From Candidatus Leptofilum proximum (GTDB taxonomy: Bacteria > Chloroflexota > Anaerolineae > Promineifilales > Promineifilaceae): 64,000 nt of DNA. Under the pieces are notes generated by a model. It was not told the origin of the DNA. It did not search any database and saw nothing but the letters and a program-made list of their open reading frames with translations. Numbering within the stretch: the first letter of the stretch is position 1; the number at the start of each line of letters is the position of its first letter. The stretch spans positions 3,038,001 to 3,102,000 of the forward strand of contig JADJXK010000002.1 in NCBI GenBank assembly GCA_016710325.1, read 5' to 3'. Below are positions 35,208 through 44,082 of the stretch, piece by piece. The translations under genes and the position numbers were made by a program.

Positions 35208-36016
35208 CTTCCAAAAAGCTTGCCCCACACGCCCCCTTCCGACTTTTTCTTCTTGATGGTCTCTTCCAACTGCCGCGCCGCCGGGAAATCTTTCAGGCGC
35301 AGGGTTTGCTGGTTGCACTTTTCCGCTTCCTCGATGTCTTCTAGCTGCCAGTGAATCAGGGCCAGCTTGTGCCACAACAACGGATTGCTGTTATCGAAGT
35401 GCAAGGCTTCCTGGTATGCCGCCTGGGCTTCAGGCCACATCTTTTGCCGGAAGTAAAAGTCAGCCATCGAGCCGCGCATGGCCAGCCGCTGCGGCACGGT
35501 TGTGGCCGCGCTGGCAGCCTGGTCAAACCAGGCAACGGTCTGCTCCAGATCGCCGACTGCCTGCCAGTAAGCCACTTCAATGCGGTAGAGATAATAATCG
35601 GAGGGACTGAGATCGTGCAGGTAATCCAGCACGACGCGGGCATCTTCCAGACGGCCGTTATGCACATAAACCAGCGCCTCCAGCATGTTAATCTCCAGCA
35701 CATCTGGCTCCAGGTCCTGCGCTTTTTCCAGCCATTCCATGGCCACGTCCAGGCCTTCGGGATCGTACTGGCCGTCCTTTTCCTCGGCAGCGGCGATGAG
35801 CGTGTAGGCAGCCCCGGCATAGGCAAACGGCCGTGAACCGCCCGTGACAAACGTCTTCAGCGCGGCAGTCAGCTGGTTGGGATCACCGTTGTAGGCATCG
35901 ACCTTTTCCAGACCCACCAGGTACGACTGGCGTCCCTGCTCGGTGGCCGCGGGATTGGTTGGCCAGTTGACTTTTTCTAACAGCGGGACGAGTTTGGCAA
36001 TGAGTTGTTGACCCAT
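35204..36016 (-). CDS. Tetratricopeptide-repeat protein
   Basis: 270 residues with no signal peptide. TPR helices can be traced in the second half (WLEKAQDLEPDVLEINMLEALVY, RIEVAYWQAVGDLEQTVAWFDQAA, AYQEALHFDNSNPLLWHKLALIHWQLEDIEEAEK). Probably a cytoplasmic scaffold. It is the first gene after the groEL terminator on the same strand. Nothing in the sequence shows a partner. Confidence 0.8.
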   Translation of the reverse strand: MGQQLIAKLVPLLEKVNWPTNPAATEQGRQSYLVGLEKVDAYNGDPNQLTAALKTFVTGGSRPFAYAGAAYTLIAAAEEKDGQYDPEGLDVAMEWLEKAQDLEPDVLEINMLEALVYVHNGRLEDARVVLDYLHDLSPSDYYLYRIEVAYWQAVGDLEQTVAWFDQAASAATTVPQRLAMRGSMADFYFRQKMWPEAQAAYQEALHFDNSNPLLWHKLALIHWQLEDIEEAEKCNQQTLRLKDFPAARQLEETIKKKKSEGGVWGKLFGS

Positions 36017-36107
36017 AGACGAATCCTTTTTGTGAAACGGCCGTCTTCACACTTAAACGACCCAATCTCAAGTACGATGCTAGTGTAACTGCCCCCCGCC
36101 AAAATGA

Positions 36108-36141
36108 AAAGACCCTCCCCGGTCGAAACCAGGAAGGGTCT
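36108..36141 (-). terminator. Terminator after groEL
   Basis: Minus-strand stem AAGACCCTTCC / GGGGAGGGTCTT with a loop containing GGTTTCGACC, followed by TTTTCATTTT. It ends the groESL message before the TPR gene. Confidence 0.75.
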
Positions 36142-36168
36142 TCTGCAAATTGAGGTTAGGCTAGGGCA

Positions 36169-36260
36169 GTAATCGGTAATACGCTGTCCGTAATCGGTTA
36201 TCGGCTTGAGCTCCCCTTACGGTTTACCAATTACCGATTACCGTTCACCGACAACCGTTC
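36169..36260. repeat. Intergenic quasi-palindrome of TAATCGG/CCGATTA units
   Basis: Left half AGTAATCGGTAATACG and GTAATCGGTTATCGG, right half TTACGGTTTACCAATTACCG and ATTACCGTTCACCG. Same unit as at 0.65 and 39.8 kb. It lies in the 3' flank of groEL, right up to its stop codon. Confidence 0.8.
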
Positions 36261-37907
36261 CTAGAAGCCCATGCCGCCGCCGGGCATACCGCCACCAGCG
36301 GGCATGGCCGGTTCTTCTTCGGGGATGTCGGTGATCAGCGCTTCGGTTGTCAGAACCATCGCGGCAATAGAAGCCGCATTTTCCAAGGCACCGCGGGTCA
36401 CTTTAGCCGGGTCGATAATGCCAGCTTTTACCATGTCAATGTATTCGCCGGTCATCACGTTGTAGCCAATATTGTTGTTGCCGTGTTTTTCCTGCGCCTG
36501 GCGCACGTTCTGGATCACGACGTCACCGTTCTGGCCCGCATTTTCGGCAATCTTGCGCATTGGGGCTTCCAAGGCACGCTGCAGAATGCCAATACCGGTC
36601 ATCTGGTCGCCTTCGGGCAGAGAAACATCATTCAAAGCGGGTAGCGCGTTCAGCAGCGCCACACCACCACCAGGCACGATGCCTTCTTCCACCGCAGCGC
36701 GGGTTGCGCTCAGAGCATCTTCAACGCGGTGTTTCTTCTCTTTCAGCTCAACTTCGGTCGCAGCGCCAACGCGGATGATGGCTACACCACCAGCCAGCTT
36801 GGCCAGGCGTTCCTGCAGCTTCTCACGGTCGTAGTCGGAGGTGCTGCGGTCAATTTCCACCTTGATTTGCTCCACGCGGGCTTTGATCTGGGCTTCGTCA
36901 CCCTGACCATCCACAATCGTGGTGTCGTCTTTGGAGGAAACGATCTTGGCCGCACGGCCCAGGTCGCTCAGCTGCACACTGTCCAGCTTGCGGCCCATTT
37001 CTTCGGTGATAACCTGCCCACCGGTGAGCACAGCAATGTCTTGCAGCATGGCCTTGCGGCGATCCCCAAAACCAGGGGCTTTGATGGCCAGCGCGTTGAT
37101 CATGCCGCGCAGTTTGTTCAGTACCAGGGTGGCTAATGCTTCGCCGTCCACATCTTCGGCGATGATAACCAGGTTCTTGCGACCGGTCTGTACCAGTTTT
37201 TCCAGAATCGGAATGATGTCCTGGGCGGAGCTGATCTTCTTGTCGTGGATGAGGATGTAGGCATCTTCAATCACCGCTTCCATCGTGTCGGAATCGGTCA
37301 CGAAGTAAGCGCTGATGTAGCCGCGGTCAAACTGCATACCTTCAACGTATTCGGTTTCAAATTCCAGGGAGCGAGATTCTTCGACGGTGATGACGCCGTC
37401 TTTACCCACTTTGTCCATCACGTTGGCGATCAGTTCACCAATGCTGGTGTCCTGCGCGGAGATGGAAGCCACAGAAGCAATTTCCGCTTTGTCGTCGATG
37501 GAGATGGCCATGCTGCGAATTTTGTCGGCCAGAGCGGCCGTTCCCGCTTCGATACCGCGCTTCAGGAGCATGGGGTTGGCGCCAGCAGCAATATTCTTCA
37601 GACCTTCGTTGACGATATTTTGGGCCAGCACGGTGGCGGTGGTGGTACCATCACCCGCGATGTCGTTGGTTTTGGTGGCGGCTTCTTTGAGCAGTTGGGC
37701 GCCCATGTTCTCGTAGGGGTCTTCCAGTTCAATTTCTTTGGCTACGGTCACACCGTCGTGGGTGATGGTGGGGGCGCCAAATTTTTTATCCAGGGCAACG
37801 TTGCGACCTTTGGGGCCGAGGGTGGTGGAAACGGCCGTTGCCAATGTATCAATACCTTTTTTCAGCTTACGCCGAGCTTCTTCAGAAAATGCAAGTTGTT
37901 TCGCCAT
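36261..37907 (-). CDS. groEL: 60-kDa chaperonin GroEL
   Basis: 548 residues from MAKQLAFSEEARRKLKKG. The complete chaperonin signature is present (TTTLGPKGRNVAL, DGTTTATVLAQ, EEGIVPGGGVALL) and it ends with the disordered GGM repeat typical of group I GroEL (MPGGGMGF). It folds proteins with GroES in an ATP-driven double ring. Only 26 bases downstream of groES; the pair is regulated by two CIRCE sites. Confidence 0.98.
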   Translation of the reverse strand: MAKQLAFSEEARRKLKKGIDTLATAVSTTLGPKGRNVALDKKFGAPTITHDGVTVAKEIELEDPYENMGAQLLKEAATKTNDIAGDGTTTATVLAQNIVNEGLKNIAAGANPMLLKRGIEAGTAALADKIRSMAISIDDKAEIASVASISAQDTSIGELIANVMDKVGKDGVITVEESRSLEFETEYVEGMQFDRGYISAYFVTDSDTMEAVIEDAYILIHDKKISSAQDIIPILEKLVQTGRKNLVIIAEDVDGEALATLVLNKLRGMINALAIKAPGFGDRRKAMLQDIAVLTGGQVITEEMGRKLDSVQLSDLGRAAKIVSSKDDTTIVDGQGDEAQIKARVEQIKVEIDRSTSDYDREKLQERLAKLAGGVAIIRVGAATEVELKEKKHRVEDALSATRAAVEEGIVPGGGVALLNALPALNDVSLPEGDQMTGIGILQRALEAPMRKIAENAGQNGDVVIQNVRQAQEKHGNNNIGYNVMTGEYIDMVKAGIIDPAKVTRGALENAASIAAMVLTTEALITDIPEEEPAMPAGGGMPGGGMGF

Positions 37908-37939
37908 TTTCAATAATCTCCTTCAGATTTTAAGCTTGT

Positions 37940-38230
37940 TTAGTCTTCTACAATCGCCAGAACGTCAGATTCTTTGAGGATCAGCAGTTTTTTGCCGTCG
38001 ATTTTGACTTCGGTGCCGCCATATTTGGCATAGAGCACTTTGTCACCGACCTGCACGTCCATTTCAACACGCTTGCCATCTTCATCGCGACGGCCTGGAC
38101 CCACGGCGATCACCTCGCCTTCCTGTGGTTTTTCTTTGGCAGTTTCCGGCAACACAAGGCCAGAGGGGGTAGTTTGTTCGCGCTCCAAGGGTTCCACAAC
38201 CAAGCGATCACCCAACGGTTTGAGATTCAT
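37940..38230 (-). CDS. groES: 10-kDa co-chaperonin GroES
   Basis: 96 residues with PLGDRLVVEPLEREQTTPSG, the mobile loop region SGLVLPETAKEKPQ and the closing LKESDVLAIVED. Caps the GroEL ring. The ATG follows AAGGAGAGTTAGGT. First gene of the groESL operon. Confidence 0.97.
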   Translation of the reverse strand: MNLKPLGDRLVVEPLEREQTTPSGLVLPETAKEKPQEGEVIAVGPGRRDEDGKRVEMDVQVGDKVLYAKYGGTEVKIDGKKLLILKESDVLAIVED

Positions 38231-38273
38231 ACCTAACTCTCCTTATTTATATCTTTGTTTTCAAAGTGGGGAT

Positions 38274-38300
38274 TTAGCACTCTCTCTGCTAGAGTGCCAG
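38274..38300 (-). promoter_or_regulatory. CIRCE operator (HrcA site), promoter-distal
   Basis: TTAGCACTC, nine bases, GAGTGCCAG: the left arm is the consensus, the right arm differs at two positions. It lies just downstream of the -10 box in the leader of groES. Confidence 0.92.
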
Positions 38301-38313
38301 CGATTACATTGGC

Positions 38314-38341
38314 ATTCTAGCAGAATTTTCTTTGATGTCAA
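38314..38341 (-). promoter_or_regulatory. Sigma-70-type promoter of groESL
   Basis: On the minus strand TTGACA (38336-38341) is followed after 16 bases by TAGAAT (38314-38319). It lies exactly between the two CIRCE sites. Confidence 0.85.
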
Positions 38342-38348
38342 GCAAATT

Positions 38349-38375
38349 TTAGCACTCTTTTCCGGGGATTGCTAA
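38349..38375 (-). promoter_or_regulatory. Second CIRCE operator (HrcA site), upstream of the -35 box
   Basis: TTAGCACTC, nine bases, GATTGCTAA: one mismatch to the consensus GAGTGCTAA in the right arm. Two CIRCE sites bracketing one promoter should give tight HrcA repression. Confidence 0.88.
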
Positions 38376-38402
38376 CTGAGAAATAAAATTAGCCGAATGT
38401 GT

Positions 38403-39614
38403 CTATGGATTTGACTCCAAAGCGGCGCGGCGGCATTCCACCAGCGCTGCCTGAGCATCCTCGGCATAGACTACGTTGGCGGCAGAGGCCTGCTGGAAGT
38501 AGGGCTCGGCCAGCGGGCAGTTTTGCGTTCCTTCGCGTAAGTAGGCGTCGGCCAGCAGGTAGAAGAAGCGGGCGTTATCGCCGGTGGGTTCGCCGTACAG
38601 CTCCACGGCTTTGGTAAACTCTTCGATAGCTTGCTGGAACTTGTTGAGACGAACGTAGGCCTCGCCGAGACGGCCGTGGGCTCGGGCCACGTTCGGGTTC
38701 AGCTCCACCGCCCTGAGCCCGTTTTCTTCCGCCAGGTTATCCTGCCCCAACTGCAAATACATGTGGGCCAGGGCATCGTAACCAGGGGCAAAATTCGGAT
38801 CGATGTCAAGGGCATCCTGAAAACTCAAAATGGCCTGGGAAACGTTACCGTCGCCATAAAAATTGTAACCAAGTTCATAATAAAGTTGAGGCAGAGGTTC
38901 CGCTTGCAGCCCCAACTGAAACTGCTCGCGTGCGGCCGTATAAAAGCCCTGGTTTGTCAACACAATACCCAGGTACAGCCGCCCAATTGGGTTATCCGGC
39001 TCCAGTTCGGTAGCGTACAGAACACGCTCCTGGGCATCCTGGTACAGTCCCGGCTCAAACTGCAGCACGAGACCAGCGGCCGAGTAGGCATAAGCTGTCG
39101 CGTTTTCCGGGTTAATGCTGACGGCTGTCTCTGCAGCGCGATAGGCTTCGGCAAATTGCAGGTCTGCGGCCGTGGGATCACCCGCGTCGTTGAGGCGCTC
39201 CCCGTTGGCAATGTAAGCGGCGGCAACGGCCGTCCAGATGCGATCATTTTCCGGGGCGAGAACGGCCGCTTCTTCCGCCCGGGCCAGGGCATCTTCTGCC
39301 CGGCCCAGTTTGATCAGCAGGTTGATGTAGCGAATGTAAATTTCTGGCTTGGTCGCGTCCAGCCGCACCGCTTCGGTATAATAATCGGCGGCTTCTGCCA
39401 GCTCGCCGTCCCGTTCGGCAATGTCAGCCAGCAGGGCAAACTCGGTGGCCGAGCGTGTCGGTTCTGGCGTGGCAGTGGGGATAATCACATCGCGCACCTC
39501 ATCCGCGTTTTGGATCACAAAAATGCCCAGGAAAATGCCCACGCCGATGAAAATCACCAGCAGGCAAGACGGGCCACGTCGCGGATAAGGAGGATCTTTA
39601 CGTTCAATGATCAT
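38403..39614 (-). CDS. Membrane-anchored TPR protein
   Basis: 403 residues. One N-terminal membrane anchor (CLLVIFIGVGIFLGIFVI) follows a short basic segment, then at least seven TPR units (e.g. AADYYTEAVRLDATKPEIYIRYI, ALSFQDALDIDPN-like AILSFQDALDIDPNFAPGYD, AIEEFTKAVELYG). The TPR domain is probably extracytoplasmic. A common arrangement for assembly scaffolds; no specific partner visible. Confidence 0.8.
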   Translation of the reverse strand: MIIERKDPPYPRRGPSCLLVIFIGVGIFLGIFVIQNADEVRDVIIPTATPEPTRSATEFALLADIAERDGELAEAADYYTEAVRLDATKPEIYIRYINLLIKLGRAEDALARAEEAAVLAPENDRIWTAVAAAYIANGERLNDAGDPTAADLQFAEAYRAAETAVSINPENATAYAYSAAGLVLQFEPGLYQDAQERVLYATELEPDNPIGRLYLGIVLTNQGFYTAAREQFQLGLQAEPLPQLYYELGYNFYGDGNVSQAILSFQDALDIDPNFAPGYDALAHMYLQLGQDNLAEENGLRAVELNPNVARAHGRLGEAYVRLNKFQQAIEEFTKAVELYGEPTGDNARFFYLLADAYLREGTQNCPLAEPYFQQASAANVVYAEDAQAALVECRRAALESNP

Positions 39615-39628
39615 GAGACTGTTTTGTA

Positions 39629-39663
39629 GGTGCGACGCACTTTAAGAAAAAGTGCGTCGCACC
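39629..39663. repeat. 15-bp perfect hairpin GGTGCGACGCACTTT
   Basis: Arms 39629-39643 and 39649-39663 around AAGAA. It lies between the TPR gene start and the upstream glycosyltransferase stop; could act as a second terminator for the glycosyltransferase. Confidence 0.75.
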
Positions 39664-39682
39664 GGTATCGTTACGATAAAAG

Positions 39683-39702
39683 AGCCGACGGCAAGGTCGG
39701 CT
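39683..39702 (-). terminator. Probable terminator after the first GT2 gene
   Basis: AGCCGAC / GTCGGCT stem with loop GGCAAG, followed on the minus strand by CTTTTATC. Confidence 0.6.
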
Positions 39703-39781
39703 AATTTTGGGCAATCTTAACATGAGTGGGAGAGGCGTCAAGGCAGGCGGTGCTGGTTCTTGTAAAGCTCTAATGGTCGCT

Positions 39782-39855
39782 CACTGGTAATCGGTTATCG
39801 GTGAACGGTAATCGGTGGGGATTTACCGTTTACGGCTTACCGATTACCGATCACG
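39782..39855. repeat. Quasi-palindrome of TAATCGG/CCGATTA units
   Basis: GGTAATCGGTTATCGGTGAA and GGTAATCGG face TTACCGTTTACGGCTTACCG and ATTACCGATCACG. It overlaps the last codons (GNR) of the adjacent glycosyltransferase gene. Confidence 0.8.
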
Positions 39856-40808
39856 TGCCGGTGCCGCCAGCGCCAGAGCAGTCCAACCGGGTAGCCAAGC
39901 ATCTTAGCCACATCGCCCACCAGGCGAATGAGGGGAATAAGAGCAAAGGCGCGGAGCCGCGAGGGGGGACGCCAGCCCCAGGTGTTGCCCCACAGCCGCT
40001 GGGCCGGTTTCTGGCAGTAGACGCCGCTGCCCAACAGCAGCAGCACCCAGCCCGCCCACTTCTCGCGCCAGATGAGCCGCAGCACGTAGGGCAGGGCTAC
40101 CAGGTAGGTGAAGTAGCGCACCAGGTGGCGCTTGGGCCACAGGTTGGCCTTGCCGTCGCCGCGAGCGTAGCGGTAATATTGCTTGAAGTAGCCAGTGAGG
40201 TCACCGCGGGGGCGGAAGTAGGCTACGGCCGTATCCACAAAGGGAAAGTCGCCGTACCGTTCGCGCAGGGCAAAGTCAAACACCAGGTCTTCGCTGTAAT
40301 CGAGCCATTCTGGGTAGCCGCCGACTTCCTCCCAGGCAAATTTGAGGAAGGCCACGGAGCGGCTGGACGGCAAAAACTTCTCCGCCACAATTTCCCGGCG
40401 CGCGGGCAGCACGGTGGCGCCCATGACCACCTCAAAATCGGTGTAAGGATCGGGCTCAAACCAGCCGCTGGCAACGGCCGTTTCCCCCCGGACAATCGGC
40501 TGAACCAGCTCCTCCAGCCAGTAGGGGGCCAGCACCACGCCCGCATCGGTAGCGGCAATGATGGGGCCAGCCGCGGCGGCAATGGCCAGGTTGCGCCCCT
40601 GGCTGATGTTGGCGTCCGGCGCGACCAGGATTTTGAGCGGCAGCCAGGTTTTGTACTCGGTTAAAACTTCCAACGTATTGTCGGTCGAACCGCCATCACA
40701 GAAGATCACTTCATCTGGCGGCTGGCTTTGTTGGATCAGGGAATCTAGCAGCGGTCGCAGCCCTTCTCCTTCGTTTTTAATTGTGGCAATGACAGAAACT
40801 TTCATCAA
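39837..40808 (-). CDS. Family 2 glycosyltransferase
   Basis: 323 residues: MKVSVIATIKNEGEGLRPLL, FCDGGSTDNTLEVL (nucleotide site), GRNLAIAAAAGPIIAATDAGVVL (DAG in place of DXD) and a C-terminal membrane helix pair (YFTYLVALPYVLRLIW, AGWVLLLLGSGVY). It transfers a sugar from a nucleotide donor at the membrane face. Divergent from the next GT2 gene over 150 bp that contains a TATAAT box. The last codons overlap a quasi-palindromic repeat. Confidence 0.85.
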   Translation of the reverse strand: MMKVSVIATIKNEGEGLRPLLDSLIQQSQPPDEVIFCDGGSTDNTLEVLTEYKTWLPLKILVAPDANISQGRNLAIAAAAGPIIAATDAGVVLAPYWLEELVQPIVRGETAVASGWFEPDPYTDFEVVMGATVLPARREIVAEKFLPSSRSVAFLKFAWEEVGGYPEWLDYSEDLVFDFALRERYGDFPFVDTAVAYFRPRGDLTGYFKQYYRYARGDGKANLWPKRHLVRYFTYLVALPYVLRLIWREKWAGWVLLLLGSGVYCQKPAQRLWGNTWGWRPPSRLRAFALIPLIRLVGDVAKMLGYPVGLLWRWRHRHVIGNR

Positions 40809-40958
40809 CGCGAATCCTTCGTGGCGATATGCTATAATCGCGCCCTATTGAGTTACTTGCTTTAACAATAACCCCAACAAAGTTCGGTCGTTGCACCTAT
40901 CCCGCCAAAAAGTCCCAGATGCTGGCGGGGCAGGACGGCCGTATCAAGAAGCGAACCC

Positions 40959-41978
40959 ATGGAACCAATCGATTTATCAATTGTGGTGCCAGTTTACAAC
41001 GAAGAAGATAACTTACGGCCGCTGCTGGCCGAAATCACGGCTGCGCTCAAAGATGAGCCAATCACTTACGAGGTCATCTTCATCGATGATGGCAGCCGCG
41101 ACAGCAGTTTTGCCGTGATGCAAGCGCTGCACGGCGAGGACAGCCGGGTGGTGGCCATCCAGTTTCGGCGCAATCATGGGCAAACGGCCGCATTTGCCGC
41201 CGGGTTCGACCGGGCTCACGGACGCTACATCCTCACCATGGACGCCGATAGGCAAAATGACCCCGCCGACATTCCCGCCATGCTCAAAAAGCTGCAAGAA
41301 GGGTACGATGTGGTCAACGGCTGGCGCGAAAATCGGCAAGATGCCTTCCTCATGCGCAAGCTGCCCTCCTATATTGCCAACCGGCTCATCGCCCGGCTGA
41401 GCGACGTGCCGCTGCGCGACCGCGGCTGCTCGCTCCGCGTCTTCCGCGCCGAGGTGACAAACGAGCTGAAGCTGTACGGCGAGCTGCACCGCTTTATCCC
41501 GGAAATGGTGAACTTTGCCGGGTTCAGCATGGCCGAAGTGCCGGTGAACCACCGGGCGCGGGTGGCGGGTAAATCCAAATACGGCATCTCGCGCACCTTC
41601 CGCGTCATTGTGGACCTGATGACCATCCTCTTTTTGCGCAAGTACAGCGACCGCCCCATGCATTTGTTTGGTATGTTGGGCATTTCCTCTGGCGGTTTGG
41701 GTGTGCTGCTGGGTCTCTATCTCACCTTTCTTAAGGTGTGGTCTGGCATTGAGGCCAGAAACTTTTGGACTGGTTTTCGCAGCTACGACATTGGCGAACG
41801 GCCGCTCCTTCTCCTGGCTGTTTTACTGGTCATTTTAGGTGCGCAGTTCCTGGTGATGGGCCTCATCGCCGAGCTGATCGTGCGCACCTACTACGAGTCA
41901 CAAAACAAAACTGTGTACTACATTCGCCAGGTTCTCACGGCCGAAAACGGCGCTTTGCCGAGAATGGACCAATCTTAA
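40959..41978 (+). CDS. Polyprenol-phosphate GT2 glycosyltransferase (DPM1/ArnC-like)
   Basis: 339 residues. N-terminal GT2 domain with LSIVVPVYNEEDNLRPLL, EVIFIDDGSRDSSF, ILTMDADRQNDPADIP (DAD) and RDRGCSLRVFRAEV; then two C-terminal membrane helices (LFGMLGISSGGLGVLLGLYLTF, LLLLAVLLVILGAQFLVMGLIAELI). This is the pattern of undecaprenyl-phosphate mannosyl- or aminoarabinosyl-type transferases that load a lipid carrier with sugar. 3' end overlaps the convergent GNAT gene by 4 bases. Confidence 0.9.
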   Translation: MEPIDLSIVVPVYNEEDNLRPLLAEITAALKDEPITYEVIFIDDGSRDSSFAVMQALHGEDSRVVAIQFRRNHGQTAAFAAGFDRAHGRYILTMDADRQNDPADIPAMLKKLQEGYDVVNGWRENRQDAFLMRKLPSYIANRLIARLSDVPLRDRGCSLRVFRAEVTNELKLYGELHRFIPEMVNFAGFSMAEVPVNHRARVAGKSKYGISRTFRVIVDLMTILFLRKYSDRPMHLFGMLGISSGGLGVLLGLYLTFLKVWSGIEARNFWTGFRSYDIGERPLLLLAVLLVILGAQFLVMGLIAELIVRTYYESQNKTVYYIRQVLTAENGALPRMDQS

Positions 41979-42550
41979 GGTACCGTTGGCCACAGTTTGG
42001 GGGTGAACGGCCGTTCCAGCCTGGCACACACACCTTGCCACAATGACCCCATTTCTGGCCGGTACAGCAGCGGCATGTAGCCCAGCCGCAGGTAAATGTT
42101 CAGGGCAGCCAGCCTGTAATGCTCGGTGAACAGGTGGATGGACGGGTAGCCAATCTCAATGAACCGGGCAGTGACGGCAGCGACAACGGCCGTACCCAAA
42201 CCACGCCCTTTGTGTGCCGGATCGCCTGCCACCCACCCAACCTCGCCGGAAAACGGCCGTAGCCAGGTATGGTCATGTGTCGCCATGGCCGTAGCCACAA
42301 TCAAATCTTCCGCCTCGGTGACTACCATAAACCACCCCTGCGGCAGCATGCGGAACAGCCACGGCTTCAACCGCTCTTCGTCCCAACCTGTCCACCCTGC
42401 CAGGGCCATAACCTCAAAAAAGCGCCGCTCGTCCCCTGGTTGATAAGTCCGCAAGCGATAACCTGGCGGCAGCACCACTGGCGGTGGCTGGCTCAAGCGT
42501 TCGCCTGGCCAGATCATTTGCAGTTGGGGGACATCATTCATTTCCGTCAT
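41975..42550 (-). CDS. GNAT-family acetyltransferase
   Basis: 191 residues from MTEMNDVPQ, whose ATG follows GTGAGGCTGTT; a longer in-frame start exists. Acetyl-CoA-binding motif A: EVGWVAGDPAHKGRGLGTAVVAAV (residues about 118-141), then EHYRLAALNIYLRLGYMPLL. Substrate unknown. Stands alone between convergent and divergent neighbours. Confidence 0.88.
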   Translation of the reverse strand: MTEMNDVPQLQMIWPGERLSQPPPVVLPPGYRLRTYQPGDERRFFEVMALAGWTGWDEERLKPWLFRMLPQGWFMVVTEAEDLIVATAMATHDHTWLRPFSGEVGWVAGDPAHKGRGLGTAVVAAVTARFIEIGYPSIHLFTEHYRLAALNIYLRLGYMPLLYRPEMGSLWQGVCARLERPFTPKLWPTVP

Positions 42551-42761
42551 AACAGCCTCACTTTTGGAGAATTGCGTAACTTTTTGCTCACTGCGGCATT
42601 CTTTTAAAGGCAAACAACAACTCGCGATACAGCTACCCGATAGGATTTTATACCAACGAAAGTCAATGTCGCCTGGAAATTTGCCCGATAAGTGGCTGGA
42701 TTAAAAAGAGATGTTTATGATAGGTTAGACTTATCAAGAAGCGAGTGATGGGAAGTAGGTT

Positions 42762-43904
42762 ATGGCAAAAACGATTTTTCTAACAGGGGCAACGGGTTAT
42801 GTGGGCTGCCATCTGGCACACCGGTTTTTGGCCGATGGGCACACGGTATTGGCCCTGGTACGCAGCAAAGGCGGGCAGTCGGTACAGGAACGGATTGAAA
42901 CGGCCGTCCTTGAAGTCGGCCCGCTAGATGACGAGATTCTGGCCAACCTGGTGGCCATCCCCGGCACAGTGGAGGAACCAGCCGAGCAGCTGGTGGCCGC
43001 GATGCGCTCCCGGTTAAGCGCCCGCATCGACGAGGTATGGCACAGCGCCGCCATTTTTAATTTTAAGGAACGGGAACGGCCGTTGGTCGAAGCGACCAAC
43101 ATCGAAGGCACCCGCCACCTGCTGGAGTTTGCCAACCAGATCAACGGCGAGCTGCCACCGCGCTTTTTTTACATCAGCACCGCTTACTGTTTGGGCAGCA
43201 AGTTTAACGAACCTGTCCCGGAACAGATCCCAGAAGACGTTACCGGCTTTCGCTCCATTTATGAGTGGTCCAAACACCATGCCGAGCGGCTGGCAGACCA
43301 GTACCAGCAGGCACAAAAGCTGGACGTCACTATTTTCCGCCCCTCGATTGTGATTGGCACGCCGGAAACGGCCGTGCTGTGCAATTCCGGCTACTACCAG
43401 GTCCTCACCGAATGCCGCCGCCTGCGCACCATGCTGGTCCGCAGCCAGGGTGACCAGTTCAACGGCGACGTGCAGACGCGCCTCCAGGGCAACCCCAGCA
43501 CGCCGCTCAACCTGGTGCCCATCGACTTTGTTGTGGATGGCATGGTCTACCTGGCCCACTGCACCGCCCTGGCGCCGGACAAAACCAACCTGTTTAACAT
43601 CGTCAATGAGCAGCCGCCCACCATCAAAGAAGTGCACCAGGCGCTGGTCACCAGCCTGGAGATGACCGGCCTGAAGCTGGTGCCACCCGACCAGTTCGAG
43701 GCGGAGCCGATGAACCAGGTAGAAAAAGTGATCAACCGCCGCATCGCCTTCCAGGCGCCTTACATGCACGAGCAAATCCACTTTGCCACCGACACCTTCC
43801 GCCAATTTGTGCCGCACCACGTGCTGCCCCCGCCCCAGGTCGATCTCCGCTACATGGAACAGGTCAATGCCATCTTCCTCACCCAATTCGAGGAAGAGCC
43901 ATAA
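42762..43904 (+). CDS. Extended SDR / thioester-reductase-like oxidoreductase
   Basis: 380 residues. Rossmann motif TGATGYVGCHLAHRF at the start, then EVWHSAAIFNFKERERPL, FFYISTAYCLGS and YEWSKHHAE (YxxxK) for catalysis, and FRPSIVIGTPETA. Closest in pattern to NAD(P)-binding 'male-sterility/thioester reductase' domains (which release fatty acyl or polyketide chains as aldehydes) standing alone. Substrate not identifiable. No lipid-synthesis genes adjacent. Confidence 0.8.
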   Translation: MAKTIFLTGATGYVGCHLAHRFLADGHTVLALVRSKGGQSVQERIETAVLEVGPLDDEILANLVAIPGTVEEPAEQLVAAMRSRLSARIDEVWHSAAIFNFKERERPLVEATNIEGTRHLLEFANQINGELPPRFFYISTAYCLGSKFNEPVPEQIPEDVTGFRSIYEWSKHHAERLADQYQQAQKLDVTIFRPSIVIGTPETAVLCNSGYYQVLTECRRLRTMLVRSQGDQFNGDVQTRLQGNPSTPLNLVPIDFVVDGMVYLAHCTALAPDKTNLFNIVNEQPPTIKEVHQALVTSLEMTGLKLVPPDQFEAEPMNQVEKVINRRIAFQAPYMHEQIHFATDTFRQFVPHHVLPPPQVDLRYMEQVNAIFLTQFEEEP

Positions 43905-43939
43905 CAAACAACGCTGCGTTCAGCACGACAACTCCCATC

Positions 43940-44075
43940 TGTCATGCTGAGAGCCTGTGCTGAGGCAGCCGAAGCATCCCCCGAAGCATCCCTACGGCCC
44001 AACGACCCCAACAGTCTTTACCCGCCTCAGTTTAGAGGGATGCTTCACTGCGCTCCGCTCCGTTCAGCATAACAA
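43940..44075. repeat. GTCATGCTGAG ... GAAGCATCCC quasi-palindromic element
   Basis: GTCATGCTGAGAG and GAAGCATCCCT on the left, AGGGATGCTTC and GTTCAGCATAACA on the right. The TGTCATGCTGAG/CGAAGCATC type is seen in intergenic regions of many unrelated bacterial genomes. No gene in the segment. Confidence 0.75.
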
Positions 44076-44082
44076 TTCGGGG

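Noticed and set aside
37245..37916. + strand frames opposite groEL
   Set aside because: Complement of groEL codons; no independent pattern or ribosome-binding site.
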